DNA from: Bugula neritina
Lineage: Eukaryota > Bryozoa > Gymnolaemata > Cheilostomatida > Bugulidae
Length of the DNA stretch: 64,000 bases
Direction: 5' to 3'
NCBI GenBank assembly: GCA_964035545.1
Contig: OZ037771.1
Coordinates: 2,036,628-2,100,627 of the forward strand
Part shown: positions 20,553-64,000 of the stretch, piece by piece
Numbering within the stretch: the stretch's first letter is position 1
Layout: each line of letters starts with the position of its first letter
Made by a program: the position numbers and the translations under genes
The notes under the pieces: generated by a model
The model's input: only the letters and a program-made list of their open reading frames with translations
Databases searched by the model: none
Told to the model about the DNA's origin: nothing

Positions 20553-20918
20553 GTACAGGAGTAAATAGTAAGTACAGGAGTAAATAGTAAGTACAGGAGT
20601 AAATAGTAAGTACAGGAGTAAATAGTAAGTACAGGAGTAAATAGTAAGTACAGGAGTAAATAGTAAGTACAGGAGTAAATAGTAAGTACAGGAGTAAATA
20701 GTAAGTACAGGAGTAAATAGTAAGTACAGGAGTAAATAGTAAGTACAGGAGTAAGTAGTAAGTACAGGAGTAAGTAGTAAGTACAGGAGTAAATAGTAAG
20801 TACAGGAGTAAATAGTAAGTACAGGAGTAAATAGTAAGTACAGGAGTAAGTAGTAAGTACAGGAGTAAATAGTAAGTACAGGAGTAAATAGTAAGTACAG
20901 GAGTAAATAGTAAGTACA
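20553..20918. repeat. Minisatellite, 19-bp unit, about 19 copies, in the 3' UTR
   Basis: Nearly identical tandem copies of GTACAGGAGTAAATAGTAA, a few with GTAAGTAG instead of GTAAATAG. The array begins about 20 bases after the stop codon (20940-20942) of the minus-strand mucin-like gene, so it should lie in that transcript's 3' UTR. Because 19 is not a multiple of three and the minus strand has no stop in the unit, long Tyr/Leu-rich reading frames arise there (146 and 181 codons); these are artefacts. Confidence 0.95.
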
Positions 20919-20939
20919 ACAAAGCTGTTTAAAATATAA

Positions 20940-23900
20940 CTACCCATCATCATTTTCTGTTACAGTATTGTGACAGAAATTTCCGGATTTCAAAAGCTGT
21001 CGTGCATTTAATGGTGACTGTGGCAGTTCGGTTTGTGATAAGCAAGTTGGTGGTGGTGAGACGGTTTCAAGAGACAGATAGCTTTGCTCTGTCACTGCAC
21101 CATGGGCTACAGTTGGTTGATAAGGTACGGGTGGTAGAGTGCTACCCCCTTTGTTTTGTGGAGAGGCCCTCTGCAAAGCCATAGTTTGAGGATAACATTG
21201 TCCAGCATTACATTTCCCTTCAAAGTTGCTTTCTGAATGATGGGAGAGAGTTGAAACTTCTATAAATTAGCAGCAAAATATTTCATCAAACTATTATGTT
21301 ATTGCCTAATCAATTACAGGCAAAAATTAAAGTCATGTAATTATTTGCATTCTGCTTTTGTTTCTCAGATCTTATTGAGAATTTTCTTTTAGAAGTAAGG
21401 CACATACAGCCACAGAAAATACGTCATAATATTTTCAACTGCATGAACTGAATTTGATGTGAAAAACAAAAAGTTTGTATGTTGCACAGGCCATTATGAG
21501 TAGTTGATAACTTTAATATACAAATATTAAAGCAATCTAAAATATAAAAATAATAATATATTATGATAATATATTACATCATATGTATTATAATGTGATA
21601 CAATATAATATAATTATAGCATATAATAATTTACATACCTTGGAAGTTTGTTTTTCTACAACTTTCTGAAGGCAGATGATTCTGGCAACAACGCATACTA
21701 AAATGTATTCAAAGTAACATAATTTAGATATCCTTCAATTATTGCAAATAAGGTTACAAATGAAAGTTTTTTTATGTATAAGCCCAAAGTTCAAACAAAA
21801 ATATAGTCAAGGAATTTGGAAATATTGTTTACATACCACACTCCGGCCTTCTGTATAATGACACTCAATACGATTACACTGACTGACAGAATCACAACTA
21901 AGACTGCCAAAATAGTGATAGTGCTAGAAGGGGAGGTCGCTAAAATAGGTACATATAATTGTGTATTATAAATTATATGTTATGACATTTTTAGTATATA
22001 AGGTAAATTTTGAAATTAATTCATTATTTTTATCACAATTGAGTTGCAAAAGCCCTGCATCTATAGACCTCTTTGAAACACGTTTACACTAATTGAAGTT
22101 ATTTCAACAGCACACTAATCAAAAATAAATATAACATTTTTCAGCAGCTTTAAATCATTTCTGAGTAAACTAAGCTCTAAAAATTAAAGTTGTCAAGTAG
22201 GGGTTACTAGCAAGCTCCCTATTGAGCTCATATAAAAAACATATAGCAGTGCAAAACCTGACAAATGAAATAAAGGTGTGAAAATTTTGCCAATTTTCAA
22301 TCTATGACTGCTTTTTCTTTGTTCCCAATAAACAACCTCACATTAAACACATTAATTAAACTATTATCTGGAAATAACATTTTTAATTCTATTTTTCAAT
22401 TATATCCTTTAAGTTACGAAAAAATTGTACCTACAAAATTACACTAATTTTGAAGTACTTTGAATATTAAAACCCACTTTAGCATAATTGGCTAGTGAAT
22501 AGTATTTTTAATTTTTATAGAACAAAAAATGCAGTAAGTATAATTTTATATTTTACTTAATTAAAAAATTCAGTCACATATTATAAAGTTTTCAATTATA
22601 ATAGAACAGAAATTGCATAGAAGTGTACAAAACTAATATAGTAGTAAAATCAAAAATATAAAGAAAAATATTATTAACGTATAATAATTATATGAATCAT
22701 TTTATTTAATATTTTTGCAATGTTGAATGCAGCTGATAATTTTAAAGCTTGCTAAATCATTAATTGTTTAAACACTGCTACCTAATAAATGTTAAAATTT
22801 TATTTAGATGTAATAGATATACTTTTAGTTAAACAAAGTAATTTTTATGAAGGTGTACTAAAATTTTAAAACTATATTTTTTTATTTAAAGTAGACCTTT
22901 CATGTACAAAATGCAACAAGCTGTGAATTACTATATGATGATCAAAGTAATAAAACAAACTAAAAATATGTTAGATCATACCTTTGCTGATTGCTGGAGA
23001 ACTGTTTGTAAGTCTTACCGGATCAGCCACACTTTGAGTATCTAAAATAAAAAAAATTCTGTTCATATACACTAGTTTTGAATAAAACTTAAGATATTTT
23101 TATATTAGACCAAATTTGAGCTTATCAATTAAACTCACACTTCAAACTCAAAACTAGAAACTCAAGCAGAGTATTGGTACAAAAAGAAAATGCTAGAAAA
23201 TCTGAGGAGAGAGGTTATTTAGTTGTATGCCAAGATCATTGTAAATTTTATCAAAATTTGCTAAAAGTAAATAATTTATTAGCAGCCCTATCACTACTTT
23301 TAAATTGCTGTAAGAAATTCAAAATCATCTGAACTCTGCAACAAACTAATAAAAAACTTTTAACTTGAAGATGCTCAAAATGCTAAGTTAGTAGTTCAAC
23401 TGAACTAAATGTCATAAAAATTACTCATAATTAACCATTGTTTAGGTTTTAGTCATATCAGCACCAGTAGCACCAGCAGTAGTAGCAGCAGCAGTAGCAG
23501 CAGCAGTAGCAGCAGCAGTAGCAGCAGCAGTAGCAGCAGCAGTAGCAGCAGCAGTAGCAGCAGCAGTAGCAGCAGCAGTAGCAGCAGCAGTAGCAGCAGC
23601 AGTAGCAGCAGCAGTAGCAGCATCAAGTTATTATTTTACCTACGTACCAGTAGTAGTGGAAGAGGAACTTGTAGATTCTGTACTAGTTGTACTAGTTGTA
23701 GTAGTTGTAGTAGCTGTAGTAGCTTCTAAAAAATCAATTTTTTTACTATACTAAACAATAAATATTTTAAACAAACTGAGTGTTCTCTTTAATTTTTTTG
23801 GGTGATAATGTCAGCATTTTTTAAAACATTCATAAGTACAATCAATAACTTATTTTCTCACAGCAATCTTATATTTTTATAAACTAGTGCTTTTAAAAAT

Positions 23901-26900
23901 CCATTTCAATTTGTAAATTACATAAATTTTGAGTGAGTGGAGAAGTTTTCAATATGAGACCCCAGGCATAGCACTTACTATTAGCTCCTATATACCTGCA
24001 TAGTTTTTAGATATTCCCTAAATCAATGGACCACTGCCTTTGCTGTTGTATAAGTTCATAGATATGCTTTTCTAGGGATTAGTAAACTCAGCTACGACAA
24101 AACTTGACCCAGTTTTTAAATTTTTTATGTTCAACAATAGAACCACCCAACACTTCACATCAATTAATTGCAATTATTATAAAATTTCAAAGTTATGATG
24201 CATTTCTAAATATTACCTTCAGGAGTTATTGTACTAAACTGTAGTAGTAAACAATTCAACCAGTTTCTTTGTCTACATTTATTCTTTCCTGCTAAAAAAA
24301 ACAATAAAAAATAATAAAATAGAAAAGAAATACAAGAAGCAAGATTAAAAAATGCAACTTTCAGTTTTAAGTTGCTAAATTTTAATTACTAAAACATATT
24401 TTAAAAAATCTCCATAAAAAGCATTATGTCATATAGTGACACAATTATTTTTTTAAATTCATTATCATGAGAAGAAAATAACAAAAATTATTGAGCAAAC
24501 ATAACTGAACTTCATTAATGGAATTATTCTTTACTAATGCATTATATTCAACATTGCATAAATTTGCATTACACACCATTTACTATTACAGTTGGTTTCA
24601 TAGCATTGCTAATGTAAATCTGAATCTAGTCAAAACTACTTCTACTGGCATTTACAGAAGTTGATTGTAAGCAAAGTATGTTTAGTGCTTTATATGCATG
24701 GCAATGGTTCAGAGAAGGCACCTGCAAGCACCTACATGACTGATCTGTCATTGTAAAACAATACAAGAAAACATACCTGCCGTTGTCCCAATAGTAGAAG
24801 AGAAACGTGTTGAGCTTCTACCATCTACAAAACTTACACGGTTTATTACAGAAAAATGAAATAGAAAGATCATTAGTCTTTGTGTGTGAGTATCACCAGC
24901 TAATTCAAAAAATTCTTTTAAGACCAGCACTCTAACATAACGTAGTGTTTTACGACTATATGATAGCAATTGATGTGTTTCTATTGAAAGGAGATACAAA
25001 ACATAAGTCTTGGTGAACTAGAAAAATCAATGGAAAGTTACAGAGTAAGCATTTTTGCATAAAATTAAAAATTGCTATCAACTAGACTATAAACCAAGGG
25101 GGAAAAAAGCCAATATTTTGATGCAACGCACTTTCCTAGCAAAACTGACATTAACAGCATAACTTTTGCCATGCTAAGTTTGCTCACTAAACCTTCATAT
25201 TAGGCAGAAAATATCTGTTTTAAACAGAAAACCATCCAAATTTTTAATTTCTAAACTACTTACAAGGTGTAGTTGACTCTGTCCATTCAGTACCTAAAAA
25301 ATAGTATTTGCAATTTATGAAACTACAATAAAACTTTTATGTAATATTTTTTGCAATTACGAATGTAATTAAATCAGTAATCATAGCAAATACCTCCAGT
25401 GGTTGTTGAATAAGTACTACACTCCCAGGGTCTTCTCCTGCATTGTAATTTTCTGGATAACAGCTTCTTTCTTAACAAAAAAGTTCTTCCCTCTTGAAAA
25501 TTTTAAATAAATTAAATCTTATTGTAAAGCTATGTAAGGAATAGTAAAATTATTAGTGCCTTATTATGTTATAAAATTGAAATAAAGTTGATGTTAAATA
25601 ACTATACTTTGCACTTATGCAGATAACTGCAAGCATGTTTATATTTTTTAGTAGTTTTGACTTTCTTTACAGCTAACAGTAAGTATACTGTAAGTAGATT
25701 CATGCATTCGATTGCAAATATTGTATACATGCTACACGCACAGTGTACTAAAATATGTAGTCTTGAAAACAATTGCTATGTAATTATATAGTAGAAGTGG
25801 AGATGTAAAACGCTAAGACATCGTATTGGCAGTTAAACTCTAAGAACTATGATTTGATATCATTTGACTTACCAGTAGTCAGCATTTGAGTGGAAGTAGC
25901 AGTAGAAGAAGTAGATGCTGGATCTGCTACAGGAAACAGATAAAGTTACAAACTATATTTTGAACTATTAACATTGACTACAAATCTACAAAAATCATGT
26001 TACATTACTGTTGCTTATATACCTTTACTCTAAATTAGACAATGTAACTGAATATATGTTATAGCTGCACTCACTAGAAACTTCTGTCGTAACTGGTGTA
26101 CTGGTGCGAGTTGTAGTAGAGGAGGAAGTAGAGGAAGTAGAGGAAGAAAAAGTAGTAGAGGAAGTAGTGGTAGTAGCTCTTTCCGTAGTCATGGAAACGG
26201 TAGTTTCCTCTAGAAATGACAACATGGATACATCACATAATACTGATATATCAAATACACAGTCACACCACAATCATATATGTTATATAAACTCATCTCT
26301 CTCTAAGATGGAGGGAGATTGGTCAGATTTCTCAGAATTTATATAAAGTCACTATAAACCAATGGTTAGGTGCTAGACTTGGTCTTGGGTATTAGTTTTA
26401 AGCTTATTCATGTTAAAAATAGCTTGTGAGTAAGTTATAATACCTTCACTTATAAGATAGCATTCTACCATTACTTTGCTCAAATAGGTTAGAGGAATAT
26501 AAAGAAGCCCAAAATTTCAAGATCAGATGCATAGGAAATTCATGACATCATAATCCAAACTTTAATTCTCTTCATATACTTATGCTAGTCAATAACCATT
26601 ATAATATTATAATGTCGTATTTTAATAACACTTATATATTATGTTATGGAATTGCTAAATATAGTATAAATCCAAGCCAAATTCATGAAACAGTCATAGT
26701 CGCATCGACTGACTGCACGCGATAGATTATCATATTGGGATAAAAATTCCTTTACGAACTTGAAGAATTTGGCCCATTGTAAATATTAATGCCGATTAAA
26801 GACCTGATGAGGAAAAGACGAATGTAGTGGTATGGGCATGTTAGAAGAAGAGAAAGTGAGGATGACATCCAGAGAGTGTCAGAGATGACAATTGAGGGAG

Positions 26901-27523
26901 TTCAACCTAGAAGTAGACCAAAGCAAAGATGGTGTGATACAATAAACTCAGATCTTAGATAGCTTGATCTTGATGGCAGAGATGCTGAAGATCAAGTGCG
27001 ATGGAGAAGTCTGGTAGAACTTGGTATCAAGCAGAAACCCGCCACCCGCGAAGGACCACGGCGGTGAAAGGTGACCAAAGATGACTAAATACTAATATAG
27101 AAACACACATACCTAGTAGTAGTAATATACTACATCACAATATTCACTCAACTAGCTAACATCAGCAGGCTATTCAAGAGCAGACAACTTTTAATAAAGA
27201 AGGCTTATCATACATAACATACTAACGCATAAGAAATAAAATATAACCAGCTTACCCTCAGCTATACTCACTGTAGCATCAGTAACTGGCTCTGTGTAAA
27301 CAATGAATATTATCAACAAATTCTATTGTTATACAATTTGTCATTGCAACCAACAATGAGATAGTTACAAAATGTGTTTCATCATACATAAACTTTACTC
27401 AAATTTGTTTAGATTGTTTAGTTTCGTTGCTAAGTAACAGCTCACCATTACGACTTGTAGTAAGAACAGCAGTAGAGAATTGAGTGGACACATCTACATC
27501 CGGTGCATTGCTTGATTGCATAT
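20940..27523 (-). CDS. Mucin-like type I membrane protein (5' end unresolved)
   Basis: Thirteen exons in transcript order: 27446-27523, 27256-27291, 26075-26209, 25873-25926, 25394-25492, 25264-25293, 24777-24824, 24217-24291, 23648-23725, 22982-23041, 21837-21939, 21639-21697 and 20940-21259 (TAG at 20940-20942). Phases agree and encode 390 residues. The first ten are phase-1/phase-1 exons rich in Ser/Thr (TTTTSSTTFSSSTSS, TTATTTTTTSTTS), a dense O-glycosylation pattern. Two carry a paired-Cys motif, CRRRPWEC and CRQRNWLNC. Exon 21837-21939 encodes the membrane helix (ITILAVLVVILSVSVIVLSV) and 21639-21697 a juxtamembrane CMRCC. The roughly 100-residue tail holds a Pro motif (LPPVPYQP) and YLSL, a YxxPhi-type sorting signal. 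Upstream exon candidates with compatible phase are 28139-28189 and 29908-29952. No signal-peptide exon was found. Confidence 0.75.
23475..23622. repeat. 12-bp minisatellite (GTAGCAGCAGCA), about 12 copies
   Basis: A regular array of GTAGCAGCAGCA, nearly perfect after the first two units. It lies in the intron just after the donor of mucin-like exon 23648-23725. On the minus strand one frame would read Ala-Ala-Ala-Thr, but no acceptor AG precedes the array, so I call it intronic. Confidence 0.9.
26740..27090 (+). mobile_element. LINE fragment (C-terminal end of a reverse-transcriptase ORF)
   Basis: The plus-strand frame 26807-27066 reads RRM, a stop, then WYGHVRRRESEDDIQR, RSRPKQRWCDTIN and, after another stop, VRWRSLVEL. 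This order of W-Y/F-G-H-V-R, R-x-RP-K-x-R-W and W-R-x-L-V is typical of the C-terminal tail of non-LTR retrotransposon ORF2 proteins. Two in-frame TAG codons and 5' truncation show it is dead. It lies inside an intron of the mucin-like gene, opposite to it. Confidence 0.75.
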
Positions 27524-28138
27524 CTAATACAAAATACAAACCTTATGCTAGAATACAACAGCAGAAAGACAAATTCAAAAAGTTAAAATTTAATACATAG
27601 TTTTAATATGACTTAGCCAGGGTTGTTGCAAGTCAACTCATTAGTTACAGAGACTCTACACTACCCTCCCTTCTTATTAACAATGATACTTAGCCTAATA
27701 CATATTAGGGGTTATAGAAAGAGGAAAATGATAGCAACAAAGTGTATATTGAAATCATTAGAGCTGCAAACAGTAATAACAATTATTAAGAATATTATTA
27801 TTGAATATAGAAGACAAAAATGTGACATGTATCTCCAGGAATAACCTAAAATTTAGTAGAAATTTACAAAAGCAATTTATTGAAAAAGTGGCTCCTTTAC
27901 AACTCATTCATGTAGTAACAAAATATCAAAGCTCACAGTTTGGCTAGTTCAACTATGATAAGATAAACCTTAGATTACTTAAGGTAACACAGAGCTATAC
28001 CTTTGACTCCATGCAATGGTTTGAACATTCAAAATCAGCTGCTTAGTTTAGGGCTACAAGCTACTATAGCTACAGAAGAGCTACTAAAAACTATTTACTA
28101 AAAGTAGTAAGAGCAGAGCTACTACAAATAATATAAAC

Positions 28139-28189
28139 TAAAAATATTAACAGCAGAGCTAGTAGAATCAGTAGATGTGCTGGTAGCAC
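28139..28189 (-). CDS. Possible extra mucin-like exon
   Basis: Acceptor TTGCAG, then 51 bases encoding a Ser/Thr-rich run (ATSTSTDSTSSA), ending at a weak GTTTAT donor. Phase 1/1 matches the downstream 27446 exon. Splicing is uncertain because the donor is poor and nearby sequence looks like decayed copies of the same segment. Confidence 0.35.
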
Positions 28190-28602
28190 CTGCAATATTG
28201 CAAATATGATGGTAATTATAAATGGAACTGTTAAAAATTAATAAAAAAGATACAAATGACGTGAATAAAAGATTACTTTTTGCTAAATTTGTTTCAAACA
28301 AAGATTTGAATGCACCAACAAGTAAAGCCTTTAAAAAGAAGCTATTTAAAGAGGAATAATTCTTTTTTAAAAAGTATTTATTATTTAGCCATTTTTATTT
28401 CTCTTCATTACAAAACATTATAACTTCATGGCTTCCAAAACACTATGCTGGTTCGAACCAACAACCTTTGAGTTTTCTAGTCTTGGAATGAAGTTTTGAT
28501 GTGTAAAGCACTTTATATAGTCTTATTAAGGCTGTAAATGCATAAGAATTCAAAAACTTTTTGAAATAATATGAGAATCTCTAAAAGAAGTTAAAACCTC
28601 AC

Positions 28603-28667
28603 CAATCAGCGAAAGCTGGGGTATTGCATTATTAGTTCCTACTATTGAAGTATCTTCCTGTTTCATT
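28603..28667 (-). other. Possible exon upstream of the mucin-like gene
   Basis: A good acceptor (TCTCTCTTCTTAG) and a GTGAGG donor bracket an open frame (MKQEDTSIVGTNNAIPQL). The start phase from that acceptor does not match the phase-1 exons, so it would need another acceptor or is not used. Confidence 0.25.
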
Positions 28668-28802
28668 CTAAGAAGAGAGAATAGAAAATAAATAGCACAA
28701 GTTTCAGATGACCAATTAAATAGTTTCTGAGTGTCCATATTGATGAAACAGCAAAGTGATACAGGTTCAATACTCTCAATCTATAACAGTTCTCAACCAT
28801 AA

Positions 28803-29031
28803 GTAAAGTGTCATCTCCAGCTAATAAAGTGTCATGTGCAGCAAGCAAAGTGTTATCTGTAGCCAGCAAAGTGTAATCTGCAGCTAGTAAAGTGTCATCT
28901 GCAACGTACTGTAAAATCTTATCTGCAGCTATTAAAGTGTAATCTGCAGCTAATCAAGTGTCATCTGCAACTCGTAAAATCTCATCTGCAGCTATTAAAG
29001 TGCCATCTGCAGCTAATCAAGTGTCATATTG
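28803..29031. repeat. Diverged 21-bp tandem repeat, about 11 copies
   Basis: Imperfect copies around AAGTGTCATCTGCAGCTAAT. On the minus strand the last five or six copies stay open and read as seven-residue repeats (DTLLAAD, DTLLAGD), but older copies contain TGA. It may have been coding once or may simply be a minisatellite; no splice sites support an exon. Confidence 0.75.
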
Positions 29032-29907
29032 CTGCTGTATTTTATGCCATTTGGTTAAATTGAGCTAAAAGCAGAAACTCATGCACCATGAAAACCTGAG
29101 AAGTTATTTTCTGACCAATACACTACCAGCTTACTTACAAACTATAAGATGTAACCAAGCAACCACTTGAATTAGTACTGACCTTAGTGGTTCATCTAAG
29201 GAGCAGACAACTGCAACTAGACTCCAGATTACCAACACCTACTCAAAGAAACCACCATTCAGTTGCATTATACAAATGTTATTCATAACATAAGTCTTGT
29301 TCATGAAAATAAGATGCTAAAAGCTGGAAAAATTGAAGAGCAAAATTAAATTTATAATGAAAGACAGGCTCTTTATTATAGTTACATTGACTTATTAGTA
29401 CCATAGACGCTCAAAGCATAAAAATAGATAAATGAGGAGGTTTTATGAAAATAACAGTGAAACTATAAACCAAGAAGATAGCATGAGCTCTTAGATTTCT
29501 CATAAGTAAATGTACATATTCTATGTAATATAACAGATTATTGAAAGTCAAAATATAAATGTATTATCATACTTTCATTAGCATGCTATACTTTACCAAG
29601 TGTCTGTAGCAATTTAATTATTTAAATATGGTTTCCTTTAATTCAGTTAAAAAAATTTTCATTATTACAAAATAACTCTCCCATGCCACAAATATTTTAC
29701 ATAGCATACATGTTTAACTTTTCTCCATTTGAACAAATAAAATCAACAATTGAATATCATTACTATTGTAAGCAAAACAATATTGTAACACCTTTAATCT
29801 CACAGTCTATAGTTTCAAATCTATTACAAGAAATATTGAAAAGTAGCTGGCAAAGCATTTAATGCAATAAATTAATTCAAAACTGGATTTGTTCACTACT
29901 AACTAAC

Positions 29908-29952
29908 CTTGTGAGTGACTGCTTCCATTCTGCTTGGTATTTATATCCAATT
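29908..29952 (-). CDS. Candidate exon between the large gene and the mucin-like exons
   Basis: A strong acceptor (CTCTCTCTTCAACTAG), 45 bases in phase 1/1 encoding LDINTKQNGSSHSQ, and a GTTAGT donor. The phase fits both the mucin-like exons downstream and the penultimate exon (31847-32027) of the large gene upstream. There is no signal peptide in or just before it. Confidence 0.4.
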
Positions 29953-31397
29953 CTAGTTGAAGAGAGAGCAAAGATTGATCATCGTATTGAATAAGTAACA
30001 AGTATAATGAATAACTCAAGAGATTTTATATAAGGAAACAAATAGCCCTGCAGTCAAGTCTATTGTGAGACCAGAACAGAGAGATTAACTTCTCAGTAAG
30101 TAGAGGCTACATGTATACCACTTTGTTTAGCAGATACTGAATACTTGTGGCAATTAATGTTCTACTTATTTTAATAAAGCCAGATAAGAAACTTTTAATT
30201 ACTGGATTATTCAAACTTAAGTAGCTGTACTAGTTTATACTGTCATAAAAAATAAAGATGCTCAACCTGTTGCAGCAGAAGTTTAAATGACTTTTAAATC
30301 TCACAGCCTATGAACAGCTAAGTTCAACTTTGTAAAATAAATTTTCAAACCTGATAATTTTGGTTGTAAAATGTAGACTGTGACCAAGTTGAGACAAACT
30401 ACTATTCAAATTGGATAAATATAACTTTTTTAAATAAAAAAATAATAAAATTAAAATTGTTCAACCATGCACTTTTTCAGTTCTTGTCACACAATGGCTT
30501 TGACTGTTTCCAAGTTTTAATTAGTAGCAACACTCTACACAAAAGCATTTTTAAAAGCATGAGCCATAGTATAGCTAGTTTCTACAACATTAAATTCCAC
30601 TACCTGAATTCTTGAAGTTAATTCTAAGTTTTTGATAAAAGACAAAATGTTGGCTGTTTCATTTTAGTGACAAGTTTTACTGTTTTTACAAATTTGATAT
30701 TGCCTTCTAGAAAAGAATAGAATTTCAACTACTTTATTTAAAGTTTCTCACAATTTTGTAAGCTATGAACCAACATATATTGCTTTAGAAATATCAAGTA
30801 TTTCTGGTTGAGAAACTTATGAGAGATTGAGTTACAAATGTATAATATAGCGTGTGAAAACACAATTAAGATCTGACAGTATAAATTTTTATATTATATA
30901 AATGTATTATAAGTATATTACATAAACGTTATTTAAATAATATATACATACATTATGCTATGATTACAATAACCGAAAAGAACACGTAAATGTTGGGAGT
31001 ATCATTAAAAACCTAACGTTTCCAATCAACGTAATATTTCTATAATTATACAATATTTTCTCGAATGTAAACGAACAAACATGTTTAAAAAACATGTACT
31101 CATGACACACTTTCGCTGTTTCATATCATGAAAATATACAGATGCCTATAGTATATTCATGAAGTGTAAACTCAGTGCTTAAAACTTACTACTAGTAGAA
31201 ACATGTGCTAGAAGCTTCTAAACACAAAAATTATAAAATGATTAAGTTATATACAATTATATGTTTGAGTATGGCTGTATGTATGCTTAGGTCAGTATGT
31301 GTGCCCAGGCAGTGGTAAAGGTACATAACTACAGTTATATTTGCTGAGGTTTAAAGTATCAAAGGCTAAAAAACTAAGTTCAAGGTCATACTAGATG
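29953..31397. other. Gap between the large gene and the mucin-like gene
   Basis: Only 1.4 kb of AT-rich sequence separates the stop of the large gene from the first candidate mucin-like exon, on the same strand. I found no convincing first exon (ATG plus signal peptide), no TATA box with correct spacing, and no reverse-strand AATAAA close to the large gene's stop. Confidence 0.45.
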
Positions 31398-63584
<32,187 letters not shown>

Positions 63585-63861
63585 CTGAAAATACGTAATA
63601 CATTTACTTACCACTTTCACTGCAACAAAAGTTGTTAAACAAAAAAGAAAATGTTTTCTTACATAATAAACAACATAATATTACATTAAACTAACTGTGT
63701 TAATTGATCAAGAATTGAATTTATACACAAGTCAAAATATATTCATGCCTTTCTAAGTTACTCTAAATCTGTTTTTCTTAGCCAAAATTAATGGAACACT
63801 TATAATAACTGCGGTCAAGATAAAAACTCTAATAATTGCTTTATAATGCTCAGATAAGAAA

Positions 63862-64000
63862 GCAGCTGTGGTCTGATGGTTAGAGCGTTTGCCTAGTGAA
63901 CACGAGGTCATGGGTTCGAGCCCAGACTAAGGCCATTGGTGATGTTAGGAAGCCCATTCAGTCATAATTATTCCTGTACCTCATTTAAATAAGTCCTTAG
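63862..64000 (+). mobile_element. tRNA-derived SINE, cut by the window end
   Basis: Head GCAGCTGTGGTCTGATGGTT (box-A-like), box-B-like GGGTTCGAGCCC, then the family body GGCCATTGGTGATGTTAGGA and tail CTCATTTAAATAAGTCCTTA up to the last base. It is the best-preserved head among five copies in the window and lies just upstream of the first visible exon of the large gene. Confidence 0.85.

Noticed and set aside
20377-20953. Minus-strand Tyr/Leu-rich reading frames of 146 and 181 codons
   Set aside because: They read through the 19-bp VNTR, whose unit lacks stops in every minus-strand frame; the real frame of the mucin-like gene ends at 20940.
23475-23622. Poly(Ala-Thr) exon from the GTAGCAGCAGCA array
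   Set aside because: No acceptor precedes it on the minus strand, and the flanking exons already join in phase.
63862-63930. Functional tRNA gene
   Set aside because: Box A and box B resemble a tRNA, but the arms do not fold properly and the same head is followed by the SINE body at several loci.

Overview
This is AT-rich animal nuclear DNA. It has spliced genes with GT/AG introns, C2H2 zinc fingers, an extracellular VWC/VWD/EGF/Kunitz/tyrosinase protein, a mucin-like membrane protein, tRNA-derived SINEs, a LINE remnant, MITE-like elements and many mini- and microsatellites. No bacterial operon, rRNA gene, canonical tRNA gene or CRISPR array is visible. A marine invertebrate, perhaps a lophotrochozoan (mollusc, brachiopod, bryozoan or similar), is my guess from gene content and is not proven. 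All exon models come from reading splice sites and frames by eye; no transcript or database was available.

Layout. (1) 1333-8413, plus strand: 3' part of a four-finger C2H2 zinc-finger gene, with a 38-bp minisatellite and a (TA)n tract in its introns. (2) 8414-17211: gene-poor DNA with decayed SINE copies. (3) 17312-19135, plus strand: complete five-exon gene for a 142-residue secreted protein of no family I recognise, with a TATA box and a poly(A) signal. (4) 20940-27523 and probably further upstream, minus strand: mucin-like type I membrane protein made of short Ser/Thr-rich phase-1 exons, a transmembrane helix and a cytoplasmic tail, with a VNTR just after the stop. (5) 31398-63584, minus strand: one very large gene, 48 exons with continuous phase (8135 coding bases, about 2710 residues), whose first exon lies beyond the window.

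The large gene is the centrepiece. In order it encodes the end of a signal peptide, a short coiled coil, a VWC module, an EGF domain, a reduced Kunitz domain, GYD/GYN repeats, a half VWC, a tyrosinase-like domain, more GFD/GYN repeats, a Cys-rich module, about two dozen VWC (chordin-type) modules with an internal furin-type site, and a C-terminal VWD-C8-TIL unit. The C-terminal half is kielin/chordin-like; the N-terminal half is a tyrosinase-like extracellular protein. The tyrosinase domain keeps the three CuA histidines but has lost all three CuB histidines, so it is probably not an oxidase.

Two minisatellites (32-bp units at 58.5 kb, 49-bp units at 42.7-43.5 kb) start exactly at the 3' end of an exon of this gene and copy its splice donor into every unit. 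Two VWC exons are 97 percent identical, pointing to recent duplication or gene conversion. The mucin-like gene has no visible signal-peptide exon, lies just downstream on the same strand and is phase-compatible with the large gene, so it may supply an alternative membrane-anchored 3' end.
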